Assembly: GCA_025800215.1 (NCBI GenBank)
Contig: JAOXSC010000165.1
Span: 1-43,830, forward strand
Reading direction: 5' to 3'
Length of the DNA: 43,830 nt
DNA from: Marinibacterium sp.
Lineage (GTDB): Bacteria > Pseudomonadota > Alphaproteobacteria > Rhodobacterales > Rhodobacteraceae
Part shown: positions 30,097 to 38,890 of the stretch, piece after piece
How the letters are laid out: every line of letters starts with the position of its first letter
How positions within the stretch are numbered: the first letter of the stretch is position 1
Notes under the pieces: model-generated
Databases searched by the model: none
What the model was told of the DNA's origin: nothing
The model's input: only the letters and a program-made list of their open reading frames with translations
Position numbers and translations under genes: made by a program

Positions 30097-31305
30097 ATGA
30101 TCCTGACGACAACAGAAGGGCAAACCAACCTGCCACGGTACTTTGCGCAGGTGTTCAAGATGACCGATGGTCTGGGCAAAGGGCGTATCGACATTCACCT
30201 GCCCGATGGCCGGGTGTTTCGCGCCGAAGGCCCGGCGCCCGGCGCGGTGGCCGAGCTGCATGTGCATGATCCCGATCTGTTTGCGCGGCTGCTGCGCGAA
30301 GGCGATCTGGGCTTTAGCGATGCCTATCTTGACGGCGGCTGGAGCACGCCCGACCTGCAGGCTTTCATGGATTTCATCCATGACGGCAACGAAGTGGTCT
30401 ATGACGGGTTTCCGGGCTTTGCGCTGGTGCGCGCCTTTGAAAAGTTCCGCTTCTGGATGCAGCGCAATCACAAGGCGCAGGCGCGCAAGAACATCGCCCA
30501 TCACTATGATCTGGGCAATGATTTCTACCGGCTGTGGCTGGATGACACGATGACCTATTCCAGCGCGCTGTTCGAGACCGGGCAGGAAAGCACCGAAAAG
30601 GCTCAGACCGCAAAATACAAAAGCATCATCGACCAGATGGGCGCGCAGCCGGGCGATCACATCCTGGAAATCGGCTGCGGCTGGGGCGGGTTCGCCGAAT
30701 ATGCCGCCGGGCAGCGCGGTATGAAGGTGACCGGCCTGACCATCAGTCAGGAACAGTTCAACTTTGCGCAGCAGCGCATTGAAAAGGCAGGTCTTTCTGA
30801 TCAAGTTGAACTGAAGCTTCAGGACTACCGGGACGAGCAGGGCCACTATGATGGCATCGCCTCGATCGAGATGTTCGAAGCGGTCGGTGAAAAATACTGG
30901 CCGGTCTATTTCGACACAGTGCGCGAGCGGCTCAAACCCGGTGCGGCGGCGACGTTGCAGATCATCACCGTGGCCGATCAACGCTGGGAGATCTACAAGC
31001 GCGGCGTCGATTTCATCCAGAAATACATCTTTCCGGGCGGTATGCTGCCATCCCCCAGCGTGCTGCGCGCAGAAGTCGAGCGCGCGGGCCTTGATGTCGT
31101 ACGCTCGATCGAATTCGGCAAAAGCTATGATCAGACGCTGCGCCGCTGGCACGAAACCTTCAACGCCCGCTGGGACGAGATTTCGCGCCTGGGCTTTGAC
31201 GACCGGTTCCGGCGGATGTGGAACTTTTACCTCACCTCCTGCGCGTCTTCCTTTGACAGCGCCATTTGCGACGTGACACAGATCACCCTGCGCCGTCCGG
31301 CCTGA
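30097..31305 (+). CDS. cfa: Cyclopropane-fatty-acyl-phospholipid synthase
   Basis: A 402-residue SAM-dependent enzyme that adds a methylene bridge to unsaturated acyl chains of membrane lipids. The SAM motif is EIGCGWGGFAEYAA. Other family marks are NIAHHYDLGNDFYRLWLDD, MTYSSALF, the active-site SIEMFEAVGEKYW and FIQKYIFPGGMLPS. An N-terminal domain of about 110 residues (LHVHDPDLFARLLREGDLG) precedes the methyltransferase domain, as usual. It lies 30 bases after phrB with an AGAGGGGAAAG site before the ATG. The pair fits a response to photo-oxidative stress. Confidence 0.95.
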   Translation: MILTTTEGQTNLPRYFAQVFKMTDGLGKGRIDIHLPDGRVFRAEGPAPGAVAELHVHDPDLFARLLREGDLGFSDAYLDGGWSTPDLQAFMDFIHDGNEVVYDGFPGFALVRAFEKFRFWMQRNHKAQARKNIAHHYDLGNDFYRLWLDDTMTYSSALFETGQESTEKAQTAKYKSIIDQMGAQPGDHILEIGCGWGGFAEYAAGQRGMKVTGLTISQEQFNFAQQRIEKAGLSDQVELKLQDYRDEQGHYDGIASIEMFEAVGEKYWPVYFDTVRERLKPGAAATLQIITVADQRWEIYKRGVDFIQKYIFPGGMLPSPSVLRAEVERAGLDVVRSIEFGKSYDQTLRRWHETFNARWDEISRLGFDDRFRRMWNFYLTSCASSFDSAICDVTQITLRRPA

Positions 31306-31352
31306 GCATCGCAGGGCGCGCAGCAGCGATCCGGGCAGGCAAGAGGTTGATC

Positions 31353-32471
31353 ATGCAAAGCGTTTTTGTCTTTGGCACGTTGCGGCACGCGCCACTGCGG
31401 CGGCTGGTTCTGGGCGATGGCGAACGCGCTTGCGCAGGCCGGTTGCATGACCATCAGGCGACCGGTCCGGCGGATGGGCCGGCCGGGATCGTGCTGAAGC
31501 CGGGCAACATGCTTGACGGTCTGGTGCTGCATGATCTCAGCGACACCGAGCGCGCGCGGCTGGATTTCTATGCCGCGCTGCGCGGGCAGGTGCCGCGACA
31601 GGCCGAGATCGACACCGATCAGGGCGCTGTGGCGGCGGTGATCTATACCGGACATTCGGGGCATGACGCCTGGCGCCTTGATGATTGGCTGCGCGATCAC
31701 GCCGCGCTGGCCACCACAGCTGCGCAGGAAGAAATGGAATATTTCGGCACCCGCAGCCCCGAACAGGTCGCGGCCATGTCATCCATGATCCGCACCCGCG
31801 CGTCATCGCGGTTGCGCGCGGGGCAGGGCAATCACGCCTGGCTGCCCCAAGACACCGCTGCCGGGCGCATCGACATCCGCGCGCGCCGCCGCGCCTATGC
31901 GAATTTCTTTGCGCTGGATGAATACGATCTGGTCTTTCAACGCTTTGACGGCAGCCTGTCGGGGGTCGAAGAGCGCACGGTGTTCATGCTGCAGGATGCT
32001 GCGATCCTGTTGCCCTATGACCCGGTGACGGACCGGGTGCTGCTGGTCGAACAGATGCGCGCGGGGCCGCTGGGGCGGGGCGACCGGGCGATCTGGCAGC
32101 TGGAACCGGTGGCCGGGCGCATTGATCCCGGCGAAACCCCGCAAGAGGCCGCGCAGCGCGAAGCGCTGGAAGAGGCGGGATTGACCCTGCACGGCATCGA
32201 AGAGATCGCGCAGGTCTACCCGTCCCCCAGTTGTACAAGCGAATATTACTATATCTTCCTCGGCCTTGCCGATCTGCCCGAAACCGGCGGCAGCGGGTTT
32301 GGTCTGGCGCAGGAAGGCGAAGACATCCGCACCCATATCTTCAGCTTTGATGCGCTGATGGATCTGGTGGACCGGATGGCGGCCGTGAACGCGCCGCTGG
32401 TGCTGGCCGCAAACTGGCTGGCGCGCCATCGTGATCGGCTTCGGGCCGCGACGGTGCAGGCCACGGGTTGA
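31353..32471 (+). CDS. Gamma-glutamylcyclotransferase-like / Nudix hydrolase fusion
   Basis: A 372-residue fusion. Residues about 1-140 match the AIG2/GGCT fold (SVFVFGTLRHAPLRRLVLGD, the FxxGTLR substrate loop). Residues about 200-365 are an ADP-ribose-pyrophosphatase-like Nudix domain with an intact box GRIDPGETPQEAAQREALEEAGL (read across 23 residues in two pieces: GRIDPGET then AAQREALEEAGL), followed by YPSPSCTSEYYYIFLG. The Nudix half should hydrolyse nucleoside diphosphate-linked compounds such as ADP-ribose; activity of the first domain is unclear. The ATG at 31353 is used; the upstream frame is not family-like. It lies 47 bases after cfa and ends just before cysK. Confidence 0.9.
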   Translation: MQSVFVFGTLRHAPLRRLVLGDGERACAGRLHDHQATGPADGPAGIVLKPGNMLDGLVLHDLSDTERARLDFYAALRGQVPRQAEIDTDQGAVAAVIYTGHSGHDAWRLDDWLRDHAALATTAAQEEMEYFGTRSPEQVAAMSSMIRTRASSRLRAGQGNHAWLPQDTAAGRIDIRARRRAYANFFALDEYDLVFQRFDGSLSGVEERTVFMLQDAAILLPYDPVTDRVLLVEQMRAGPLGRGDRAIWQLEPVAGRIDPGETPQEAAQREALEEAGLTLHGIEEIAQVYPSPSCTSEYYYIFLGLADLPETGGSGFGLAQEGEDIRTHIFSFDALMDLVDRMAAVNAPLVLAANWLARHRDRLRAATVQATG

Positions 32472-32496
32472 GCTTGGCCCGGACGGGCGCTACATC
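32468..32496 (+). promoter_or_regulatory. Candidate promoter of cysK
   Basis: TTGAGC (32468-32473), a 17-base spacer and TACATC (32491-32496), overlapping the stop of the Nudix fusion gene and 31 bases before the cysK ATG. The -10 match is moderate. Confidence 0.35.
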
Positions 32497-32527
32497 ATAT
32501 CGACAGTTAAGCTGAGCAGGATAGACC

Positions 32528-33562
32528 ATGCGCATTGCCCGCGATCTCGCCGAAGCGGTCGGCAACACCCCTCTCATCCGTCTGCGCCGCCTGAGCGAAG
32601 AGACCGGCTGCGAGATCCTCGGCAAGGCCGAGTTCATGAACCCCGGCCAGTCGGTCAAGGACCGTGCCGCGCTTTATATCATCAACGAAGCGGTGAAATC
32701 GGGCGCCTTGCGCCCCGGTGGCACCATCGTCGAAGGCACGGCCGGCAATACCGGGATCGGTCTGGCACTGGTGGGCGCGTCCATGGGGTTCAAGACGGTG
32801 ATCGTCATCCCCGAAACCCAGTCCGAAGAAAAAAAGGACATGCTGCGTCTGGCCGGGGCCGAGCTGGTGCAGGTGCCCGCAGCGCCCTATCGCAACCCCA
32901 ACAACTTCGTGCGCTATTCCGAACGGCTGGCGGCGGAACTGAACAAGACCGAACCCAATGGCGCGATCTGGGCCAACCAGTTCGACAATGTCGCCAACCG
33001 GCTGGCCCATGTGGAAACCACCGGCCCCGAGATCTGGGAACAGACCGGCGGCAAGGTGGACGGCTTTACCTGTGCGGTGGGCTCGGGCGGGACGCTGGCG
33101 GGCGTGGCTCAGGTGCTGCAGCCCAAGGGCGTCAAGGTGGCGCTGGCCGATCCGATGGGGGCGGGACTCTATTCCTACTACACCACCGGTGAAATCGCCA
33201 TGGAAGGCGGATCCATCGCCGAAGGCATCGGGCAGGTGCGCATCACCAAGAACCTCGAAGGGTTCACGCCCGACATGTCCTATCAGATCACCGATACCGA
33301 AGCGCTGCCCTATATCTTTGACCTGCTGCGCGAAGAAGGTCTGGTTCTGGGCGGATCGTCGGCGATCAACATCGCCGGTGCGGTGCGCATGGCGCGGGAT
33401 CTGGGGCCGGGCCATACCATCGTGACGATCCTGTGCGACTATGGCACGCGCTATCAGTCCAAGCTGTTCAACCCCGATTTCCTGCGCGAAAAAGAGCTTC
33501 CGGTGCCCGACTGGATGACCCGCGGTCCGGCCAGCATCCCCGGCGTCTTCGCCGACAACTGA
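32528..33562 (+). CDS. cysK: Cysteine synthase (O-acetylserine sulfhydrylase)
   Basis: A 344-residue PLP enzyme that makes cysteine from O-acetylserine and sulfide. The Schiff-base Lys44 is in NPGQSVKDRAALY, the substrate loop is EGTAGNTGIGLA, and the C-terminal cofactor phosphate site is GSGGTLAGVAQ. The substrate loop reads EGTAGNTG instead of the enterobacterial EPTSGNTG, a variant I associate with alphaproteobacterial enzymes. The stop codon TGA shares its A with the ATG of the MscS-type gene, so the two are coupled. Sulfide from DMSP or methanethiol catabolism could feed this step. Confidence 0.93.
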   Translation: MRIARDLAEAVGNTPLIRLRRLSEETGCEILGKAEFMNPGQSVKDRAALYIINEAVKSGALRPGGTIVEGTAGNTGIGLALVGASMGFKTVIVIPETQSEEKKDMLRLAGAELVQVPAAPYRNPNNFVRYSERLAAELNKTEPNGAIWANQFDNVANRLAHVETTGPEIWEQTGGKVDGFTCAVGSGGTLAGVAQVLQPKGVKVALADPMGAGLYSYYTTGEIAMEGGSIAEGIGQVRITKNLEGFTPDMSYQITDTEALPYIFDLLREEGLVLGGSSAINIAGAVRMARDLGPGHTIVTILCDYGTRYQSKLFNPDFLREKELPVPDWMTRGPASIPGVFADN

Positions 33563-35925
33563 TGGCCATCCGGGGTATGACATCGCGGGCCCTGGCATGT
33601 GCCGGGGCCTTTGTCGTTCTGATCTGCCTGTGGGTGGGCGCGGCGCTGGCGCAGATGAACGAAGCGCAGCGCGCCTATTATCAGGACTGGCTGGACGACG
33701 CCGAACGCGCGGAAGAGGTGATCGACGAAGATCGCGCCTCGACCGCGGCGCTGGAAGAGCTGCGCCGCCAGCTTGTGATTTACCGTCAGGATTTCCTTGA
33801 GGCGCGCGACGTCAATTCGGTGCGCATCGCCACCGTCAATTCGCAGATCGAAGCCCTTGGCCCCGCGCCCGAGGCCGGGCAGACCGAACCCGAAGAGGTC
33901 GCAGCCCTGCGCGCGAACCTTGAAGTGCAGCTCAATCATTTCCGCGTGCCGGTCGTGGTCGCCCAAGAGGCGTTCAACCGCGCCAACGGGCTGATCACCG
34001 AAATCGACCGGACGATCCGGGACCGTCAGGCGCAGGAACTGATGGAGCGGCTGCCATCGCCGCTGAACCCGGCAAACTGGGAAACCGCATCGGGAGAGGC
34101 GATAGACCTCTTCTGGGCGCTTGACTACGAGACCGGCAATGCCTTTGGCGATGCGCGCGCCAGCGGGGTGCTGCGCTATGAGCTCCCTCAGGTGGCGGGT
34201 TTGCTGCTGGCGGCGGTGGTGCTGATCGTGCTGGGGCGCAAGCTGATGCGACGGGTGGGGGATGCCATTCAGGTCCGGCTGAACCTTGGAACCGGGCGGG
34301 TGCTGTCATTCTTCGTGTCGCTCAGCGGCGTAGCGCTGCAGGTGGCGGGTTTTGCGGTTCTCGAAAGCGCCATCCGCGCCACCGGCCTCATCGGGCTGCG
34401 CGGGGAATTCCTGCTGGAACGTCTTCCGGTCTGGGGCGCGCAGATCCTGTTGCTGGTGTGGCTGGCCGGACGGATCTATCCCAAGACCGACGCGCCGTCG
34501 ATCATTCCCATGTCACCGCCGCGCCGCGCGGCGATGCGGTTCAATTTCCTGCTGACGTCAATCGTGCTGGTTCTGTTCGACACCAAGCAGACGATTGTCC
34601 ATCTTGATCGTCTGTCGCCCGCAACCGAAGCCGCGCTCGGGTTTCCGATCATCTTGCTCGGCGGCGCGGTGCTGCTGCGCATGCGCAGCCTGGCCCAGGG
34701 CGCGCGCGGCGATGATGCGGCCGCGTCCATCGAACTTGGCCGCTCGGGGCTGTTGCGGTTTTCTGCGGCCATGGGGCTCATGGGCCTGGTGATCGGGATC
34801 GCGGCGCCTGTTCTGGGCGCGCTTGGCTATGTGCCCCTTGCCGAAGCGCTGATCTTTCCCGCGCTTTACACGCTGGTGCTGTTTTCGCTGATCCTGATCC
34901 TCGAAGGGCTGGCCAGCGACATCTATGGCCTGATCAGCGGCAAGGGCGAGGCCGCGTCAGAATCGCTCGTCACCGCGCTGGTGGGCTTTGTGCTGGCGAT
35001 CCTGGCACTGCCGCTCTTTGCGCTGATCTGGGGCGTGCGCCCCGCTGATCTGAGCGAGCTTTGGGCGCGCGCCATGGAAGGGGTCAGCATTGGTGGCACG
35101 CAGGTGTCGGCGCGCGAATTCCTGATGTTCATCTTCGTCTTTGCCATCGGCTATGCCGCGACACGGGCCCTGCAGGGGGCGCTTGGCAACAGCCTGTTGC
35201 CGCGCACCAAGCTGGATCCGGGCGGGCAGAAGGCGGTGATTTCGGGGATCGGCTATATCGGGATCTTTCTGGCGGCGATTGCGGCGATTTCATCGGCGGG
35301 GATCAACCTGTCGTCGATCGCACTTGTGGCCGGTGCGCTGTCGGTGGGGATCGGTTTTGGCCTGCAGACCATCGTGCAGAACTTTATCAGCGGCGTGATC
35401 CTGCTGGTCGAGCGCCCGATTTCCGAAGGCGACTGGATCGAGGTCAACGGGCAGATGGGCTATGTGCGCAACATCTCGGTGCGCTCGACCCGGATCGAAA
35501 CCTTCGACCGGACGGATGTGATTGTGCCCAATGCCGACTTCATTTCCGGCACGGTGACGAACTATACCCGTGGCGATACGGTGGGGCGGCTGATCCTGCC
35601 CGTGGGCGTGGCCTATGGCACCGATACCCGCAAGGTCGAAGCGATCCTGCGCGACATCGCCGAAGCACATCCCATGGTGCTTGCCTCGCCGCCGCCGTCG
35701 ATCGTGTTCCAGGGGTTTGGTGCTGACGCGCTCGACTTTGAAATCCGCGCCATTCTGCGCGACGTGAACTGGATCCTGACGGTGCGCACCGACATGAACC
35801 ACGAAATCGCCCGCCGCTTTGCCGAAGCCGGGATCGAAATTCCCTTTGCCCAACGCGACATCTGGCTGCGCAACCCCGAGGCGCTGACCCAGACCAACGC
35901 GTCCAAACCGGAGCCCTCTGCATGA
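33562..35925 (+). CDS. MscS-family mechanosensitive channel with DUF3772 domain
   Basis: A 787-residue inner-membrane protein. A signal peptide (cleavage near ALA at about residue 30) precedes a helical periplasmic domain with coiled-coil character (DUF3772 type, about 31-175). About ten membrane helices follow (215-565), and then the MscS core: pore helix GALSVGIGFGLQTIVQNFISG near residue 592, then beta domain ILLVERPISEGDWIEVNGQMGYV and the cytoplasmic alpha/beta domain. Large MscS channels of this kind release solutes on osmotic downshock. The ATG overlaps the cysK stop by one base, and its own stop overlaps the alaX start (ATGA). Confidence 0.92.
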   Translation: MAIRGMTSRALACAGAFVVLICLWVGAALAQMNEAQRAYYQDWLDDAERAEEVIDEDRASTAALEELRRQLVIYRQDFLEARDVNSVRIATVNSQIEALGPAPEAGQTEPEEVAALRANLEVQLNHFRVPVVVAQEAFNRANGLITEIDRTIRDRQAQELMERLPSPLNPANWETASGEAIDLFWALDYETGNAFGDARASGVLRYELPQVAGLLLAAVVLIVLGRKLMRRVGDAIQVRLNLGTGRVLSFFVSLSGVALQVAGFAVLESAIRATGLIGLRGEFLLERLPVWGAQILLLVWLAGRIYPKTDAPSIIPMSPPRRAAMRFNFLLTSIVLVLFDTKQTIVHLDRLSPATEAALGFPIILLGGAVLLRMRSLAQGARGDDAAASIELGRSGLLRFSAAMGLMGLVIGIAAPVLGALGYVPLAEALIFPALYTLVLFSLILILEGLASDIYGLISGKGEAASESLVTALVGFVLAILALPLFALIWGVRPADLSELWARAMEGVSIGGTQVSAREFLMFIFVFAIGYAATRALQGALGNSLLPRTKLDPGGQKAVISGIGYIGIFLAAIAAISSAGINLSSIALVAGALSVGIGFGLQTIVQNFISGVILLVERPISEGDWIEVNGQMGYVRNISVRSTRIETFDRTDVIVPNADFISGTVTNYTRGDTVGRLILPVGVAYGTDTRKVEAILRDIAEAHPMVLASPPPSIVFQGFGADALDFEIRAILRDVNWILTVRTDMNHEIARRFAEAGIEIPFAQRDIWLRNPEALTQTNASKPEPSA

Positions 35926-36644
35926 GCACCGATCTGCCCCTCTACCTCTCGGATCCCTATCTGACCCGCGCATCGGCGCGCGTGACGGCGGCGGATGGGG
36001 GCGGGATCACGCTTGACCAGCCGCTGTTCTATCCCACGGGGGGTGGCCAGCCGGGCGATGTGGGGCAGCTGACATGGGATGGCGGGCGGATCGACATCGC
36101 CACCACGCAAAAGCACGACGGCGGCGCCCGTCTTGTGCCCGCCGATGGCGCGCAGGCCCTGCCGCCCGTGGGCGCCGAGGTCATGCAAGAGATCGACTGG
36201 GATGCGCGATGGGGGCATATGCGCGTGCACACCGCGCTGCATCTGCTGTCGGTGGTGATCCCGCTGCCGGTCAGCGGCGGGGCGATCGGGGCCGAAAAGG
36301 GGCGGCTGGATTTCAACATGCCCGAGGCGCCGCAGGACAAGGCGGCAATCGAAGCCGCACTGAACGCGCTGGTGGCGCGTGATCTGGCGGTGACCCAGGA
36401 CTGGATCAGCGACGCCGATCTTGATGCGCGCCCCGATCTGGTCAAGACCATGTCGGTCGCACCCCCCCGCGGCACGGGCCGGGTGCGGCTGGTGCGCATC
36501 GGCGCAGGGCCCGATCAGGTCGACCTTCAACCCTGCGGCGGCACCCATGTGGCGCAGACATCTCAGATCGGTCCGCTGCGCCTTGGCAAGGTCGAAAAGA
36601 AGGGCCGCGAAAACCGCCGCGTCTATGTGCATCTTGCGGGGTGA
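35922..36644 (+). CDS. Alanyl-tRNA editing protein AlaX
   Basis: A 240-residue stand-alone homologue of the AlaRS editing domain. The zinc ligands are His103 and His107 (RVHTALHLLS), Cys205 and His209 (QPCGGTHVAQTSQIG). The N-terminal beta-barrel part (PLYLSDPYLTRASARV, FYPTGGGQPGDVG) resembles the C-terminal half of AlaRS-type editing proteins (AlaX-M). AlaX proteins hydrolyse Ser-tRNA(Ala). The start overlaps the MscS stop (ATGA). A tRNA-Ser gene lies 68 bases downstream. Confidence 0.92.
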   Translation: MSTDLPLYLSDPYLTRASARVTAADGGGITLDQPLFYPTGGGQPGDVGQLTWDGGRIDIATTQKHDGGARLVPADGAQALPPVGAEVMQEIDWDARWGHMRVHTALHLLSVVIPLPVSGGAIGAEKGRLDFNMPEAPQDKAAIEAALNALVARDLAVTQDWISDADLDARPDLVKTMSVAPPRGTGRVRLVRIGAGPDQVDLQPCGGTHVAQTSQIGPLRLGKVEKKGRENRRVYVHLAG

Positions 36645-36712
36645 AATCCCTGCATTTTCGGCAAAAACCGCCCTTGCATTGGCCGCCCTGATCCGGCAAA
36701 CATGCGCGACAC

Positions 36713-36802
36713 GGAGAGGTGGCCGAGTGGTCGAAGGCGCACGCCTGGAAAGTGTGTAGGCGGGAAACCGTCTCCAGGGTTCGAATCCCTGTCTCTCCGC
36801 CA
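36713..36802 (+). tRNA. tRNA-Ser (anticodon GGA)
   Basis: A 90-base class-II tRNA. GGAGAGG pairs with TCTCTCC (last pair G-T), followed by discriminator G and encoded CCA. The anticodon loop CTGGAAA reads GGA. The T-arm is CAGGG-TTCGAAT-CCCTG, and a long variable arm of serine type (TGTAGGCGGGAAACCGTCTC region) lies before it. A possible -35/-10 pair is TTGCAT (36674-36679) and CAAACA (36697-36702), 17 bases apart. Confidence 0.96.
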
Positions 36803-36915
36803 TAATTCAGTTTTGTTCGGTCTTTCACGGGGCTTCTGCCCAGCGTTGCTTTGCCTGTTCGCATTGGCGATCGGGGGCGATTGCCGGGCCTTGTGACGAC
36901 AGGACATGCCCACCC

Positions 36916-36948
36916 AAAATCCCCCATGGCACTGTGGCGCCATGGGGG
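36916..36948 (-). terminator. Terminator after the SDR gene
   Basis: CCCCCATGGC (36921-36930) and GCCATGGGGG (36939-36948) form a perfect 10-bp stem with an 8-base loop. On the minus strand the stem is followed by ATTTT (36920-36916), so it ends the SDR transcript that stops at 36956. Confidence 0.8.
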
Positions 36949-36955
36949 GGCGGGA

Positions 36956-37822
36956 TCAGGTGGTCACGGGGTGTGACAGGTGATCAAGGCCAAGTGCGGC
37001 CACCGTTTCGGCCTGCACCGGGGCTGTCATCCGGTTGACCTGATCCGCGCCAAAGCCGTTGCCCACGACAACCCTGGCCGGTCGCTGGCCCGGGGCATGC
37101 GACACCAGATCCAGCACCGCGTCTGCGATCTCCTGCGGGTTCGGCGCCTGCGTCCCCGACAGCATCTGCGAAAACTGTTCGAACATCGCCGCCGGGATCT
37201 GGCCGATCTCGCGATAGGCATCGACGCGGCGCTGATCCTGCGGGTGGGCCGCACTTGCATACATCTGGGTCGGATAGGCGCCGGGCTGCACCAGGCAGAC
37301 GTCAATGCCGATCTGCGACAGCTCATAGCGATAGCTGTCGGTCATGGCTTCGACGGCGAATTTGCTGGCACCGTAGATGCCGAAGAACGGAAAGGTGACG
37401 CGGCCCAGGATCGAGCCGATATTGATCACAAGCCCCGTTTTCTGCGGCCGCATGACCGGCAGGACCGCACGGGTCACCCGATGAACGCCCACCACGTTCA
37501 CATCCAGAAGGTCGGCCACCTGCTGATCCGAAAACGCTTCGGACACACCCGCCGATGCGATGCCGGCATTGTTGACCAGCACATCAATCCGACCATGGCG
37601 TTCGACGATGCGCGCCACGGCCGCGTCGACCGAGGCCCCATCGGTGACGTCCAGATCCAGCACATGCAGGCCGCGCGCGCGCAGGGCGCGGGCGTGATCG
37701 CGGTTTTTTCCGGCGGTCTCGCGCATGGTGGCAAAGACGGTGTGGCCGCTGCTGGCCAGGGTTTCACAGATCAGCCGCCCAAATCCGCTGGAGGCTCCGG
37801 TGACAAGGATAATCTGACGCAT
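36956..37822 (-). CDS. Short-chain dehydrogenase/reductase
   Basis: A 288-residue classical SDR. The cofactor motif TGASSGFG is at about residues 8-15, NNAG follows in VLVNNAGIASAG, and the catalytic Ser/Tyr/Lys set is present (GSILGR, then YGASKFAVEA). The substrate is unknown; long-chain 3-oxoacyl or other ketone reductions are typical of the family. The ATG at 37822 (MRQIILVTGASS) is used, with a GCGAG site; the earlier ATG at 37843 is possible. It is divergent from a LysR regulator, which likely controls it. A clean terminator follows. Confidence 0.87.
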   Translation of the reverse strand: MRQIILVTGASSGFGRLICETLASSGHTVFATMRETAGKNRDHARALRARGLHVLDLDVTDGASVDAAVARIVERHGRIDVLVNNAGIASAGVSEAFSDQQVADLLDVNVVGVHRVTRAVLPVMRPQKTGLVINIGSILGRVTFPFFGIYGASKFAVEAMTDSYRYELSQIGIDVCLVQPGAYPTQMYASAAHPQDQRRVDAYREIGQIPAAMFEQFSQMLSGTQAPNPQEIADAVLDLVSHAPGQRPARVVVGNGFGADQVNRMTAPVQAETVAALGLDHLSHPVTT

Positions 37823-37954
37823 GTTTGTCTCGCTTTCGGTCATATGGGTCTGGCGGTGCCACTGCGGCATCTCGCCTTGTGGGACCTATATGATCTGTGC
37901 GGACCTCGTGATAAGTCGAGACGATAGAACATCATATGTGCAGGATCGGAACAA

Positions 37955-38863
37955 ATGGATGACCTGACGCTGCTGCGCCTGTTCGTGCAGGTGGTCGACA
38001 AGGAAAGCTTTTCGGCGGTCGCCCGTGCCACGGGCACGACGCCATCCGCGATTTCGCGGCAAATGTCGCGGCTCGAAGACAGTCTGGGCGCGCGGCTGCT
38101 GCAGCGCACGACCCGCCAGCAGGCCCTGACCGAGGCTGGTGAGATCTATCTGCGTCATGCCCGTCAGATCATCGAAGATACTGATGCCGCGCGACGGGCG
38201 GTGGCGCAGCTGGGGGATGAACCGTCGGGCGTGCTGCGGATCACCGCCGAAGCGGATCTGGCCCATGCGCTGCTGTCGCCGATGCTGCCGGGGTTTCTGG
38301 CCCGCTATCCTGCGCTGCGGGTTCAGCTGCACACCTCGGCACGGATGGAGGATCTGATCGGCCGGGGCATCGACGTCGCGGTGCGGGTGGGGCATCTGGA
38401 CAGTTCGTCGCTGATCGCGCGGCGTCTGATCATGAGCCGGTCCATGCTGGTGGCCAGCCCCGACTTTCTGCGCAGCCATGGCACGCCTCAGCGGCCCCAG
38501 GATCTGCAGGATCTGCCATGCCTGTCCTTCCGGGTGGGTCATGAACGCACCGTGTGGCGGTTCCGGGTCGGCCAAGAAGGTGTCGAGGTTCCGGTCGCGG
38601 GGCCGGTTCAGGCGGCCAGTCTGGTTCTGCTGCGTGACGCCGCACGATCCGGGGTGGGCGTGGCCATGCTGCCGGTCTGGATGCTGGGCGAGGACCTTGA
38701 TGCGGGTCGGTTGTGTCCGGTGTTGCCGGGGGCGCCGCTGGATCCGCCCGCAACGCCGATCAACGCGGTTTATCCCAGCGGGCGCTTTCTGCCCGGAAAG
38801 GTGCGGGTGTTTGTGGATGAGCTGGCGCTGTGGGCTCAGACGCGGTTCAGCGCTCCGGCGTGA
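37955..38863 (+). CDS. LysR-family transcriptional regulator
   Basis: A 302-residue LysR-type regulator. The N-terminal winged HTH covers residues about 1-60 (MDDLTLLRLFVQVVDKESFS, then ATGTTPSAISRQMSRLEDSLGARLLQRTTR). The C-terminal periplasmic-binding-like effector domain follows (VLRITAEADLAHALLSP, VRVGHLDSSSLIARRL). It is divergent from the SDR gene over about 130 bases, a common layout for a LysR and its target. The intergenic stretch is AT-richer and contains several T-N11-A-type candidates, too loose to name an operator. The effector is not identifiable. Confidence 0.9.
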   Translation: MDDLTLLRLFVQVVDKESFSAVARATGTTPSAISRQMSRLEDSLGARLLQRTTRQQALTEAGEIYLRHARQIIEDTDAARRAVAQLGDEPSGVLRITAEADLAHALLSPMLPGFLARYPALRVQLHTSARMEDLIGRGIDVAVRVGHLDSSSLIARRLIMSRSMLVASPDFLRSHGTPQRPQDLQDLPCLSFRVGHERTVWRFRVGQEGVEVPVAGPVQAASLVLLRDAARSGVGVAMLPVWMLGEDLDAGRLCPVLPGAPLDPPATPINAVYPSGRFLPGKVRVFVDELALWAQTRFSAPA

Positions 38864-38890
38864 TGGCGTTCGCGGGTACCGATGCAGCGG

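Noticed and set aside
27688-31152. An 1154-codon open frame antisense to the PLP enzyme, photolyase and cfa genes
   Set aside because: It spans three well-recognised genes on the other strand and has no recognisable domain; it results from high GC.
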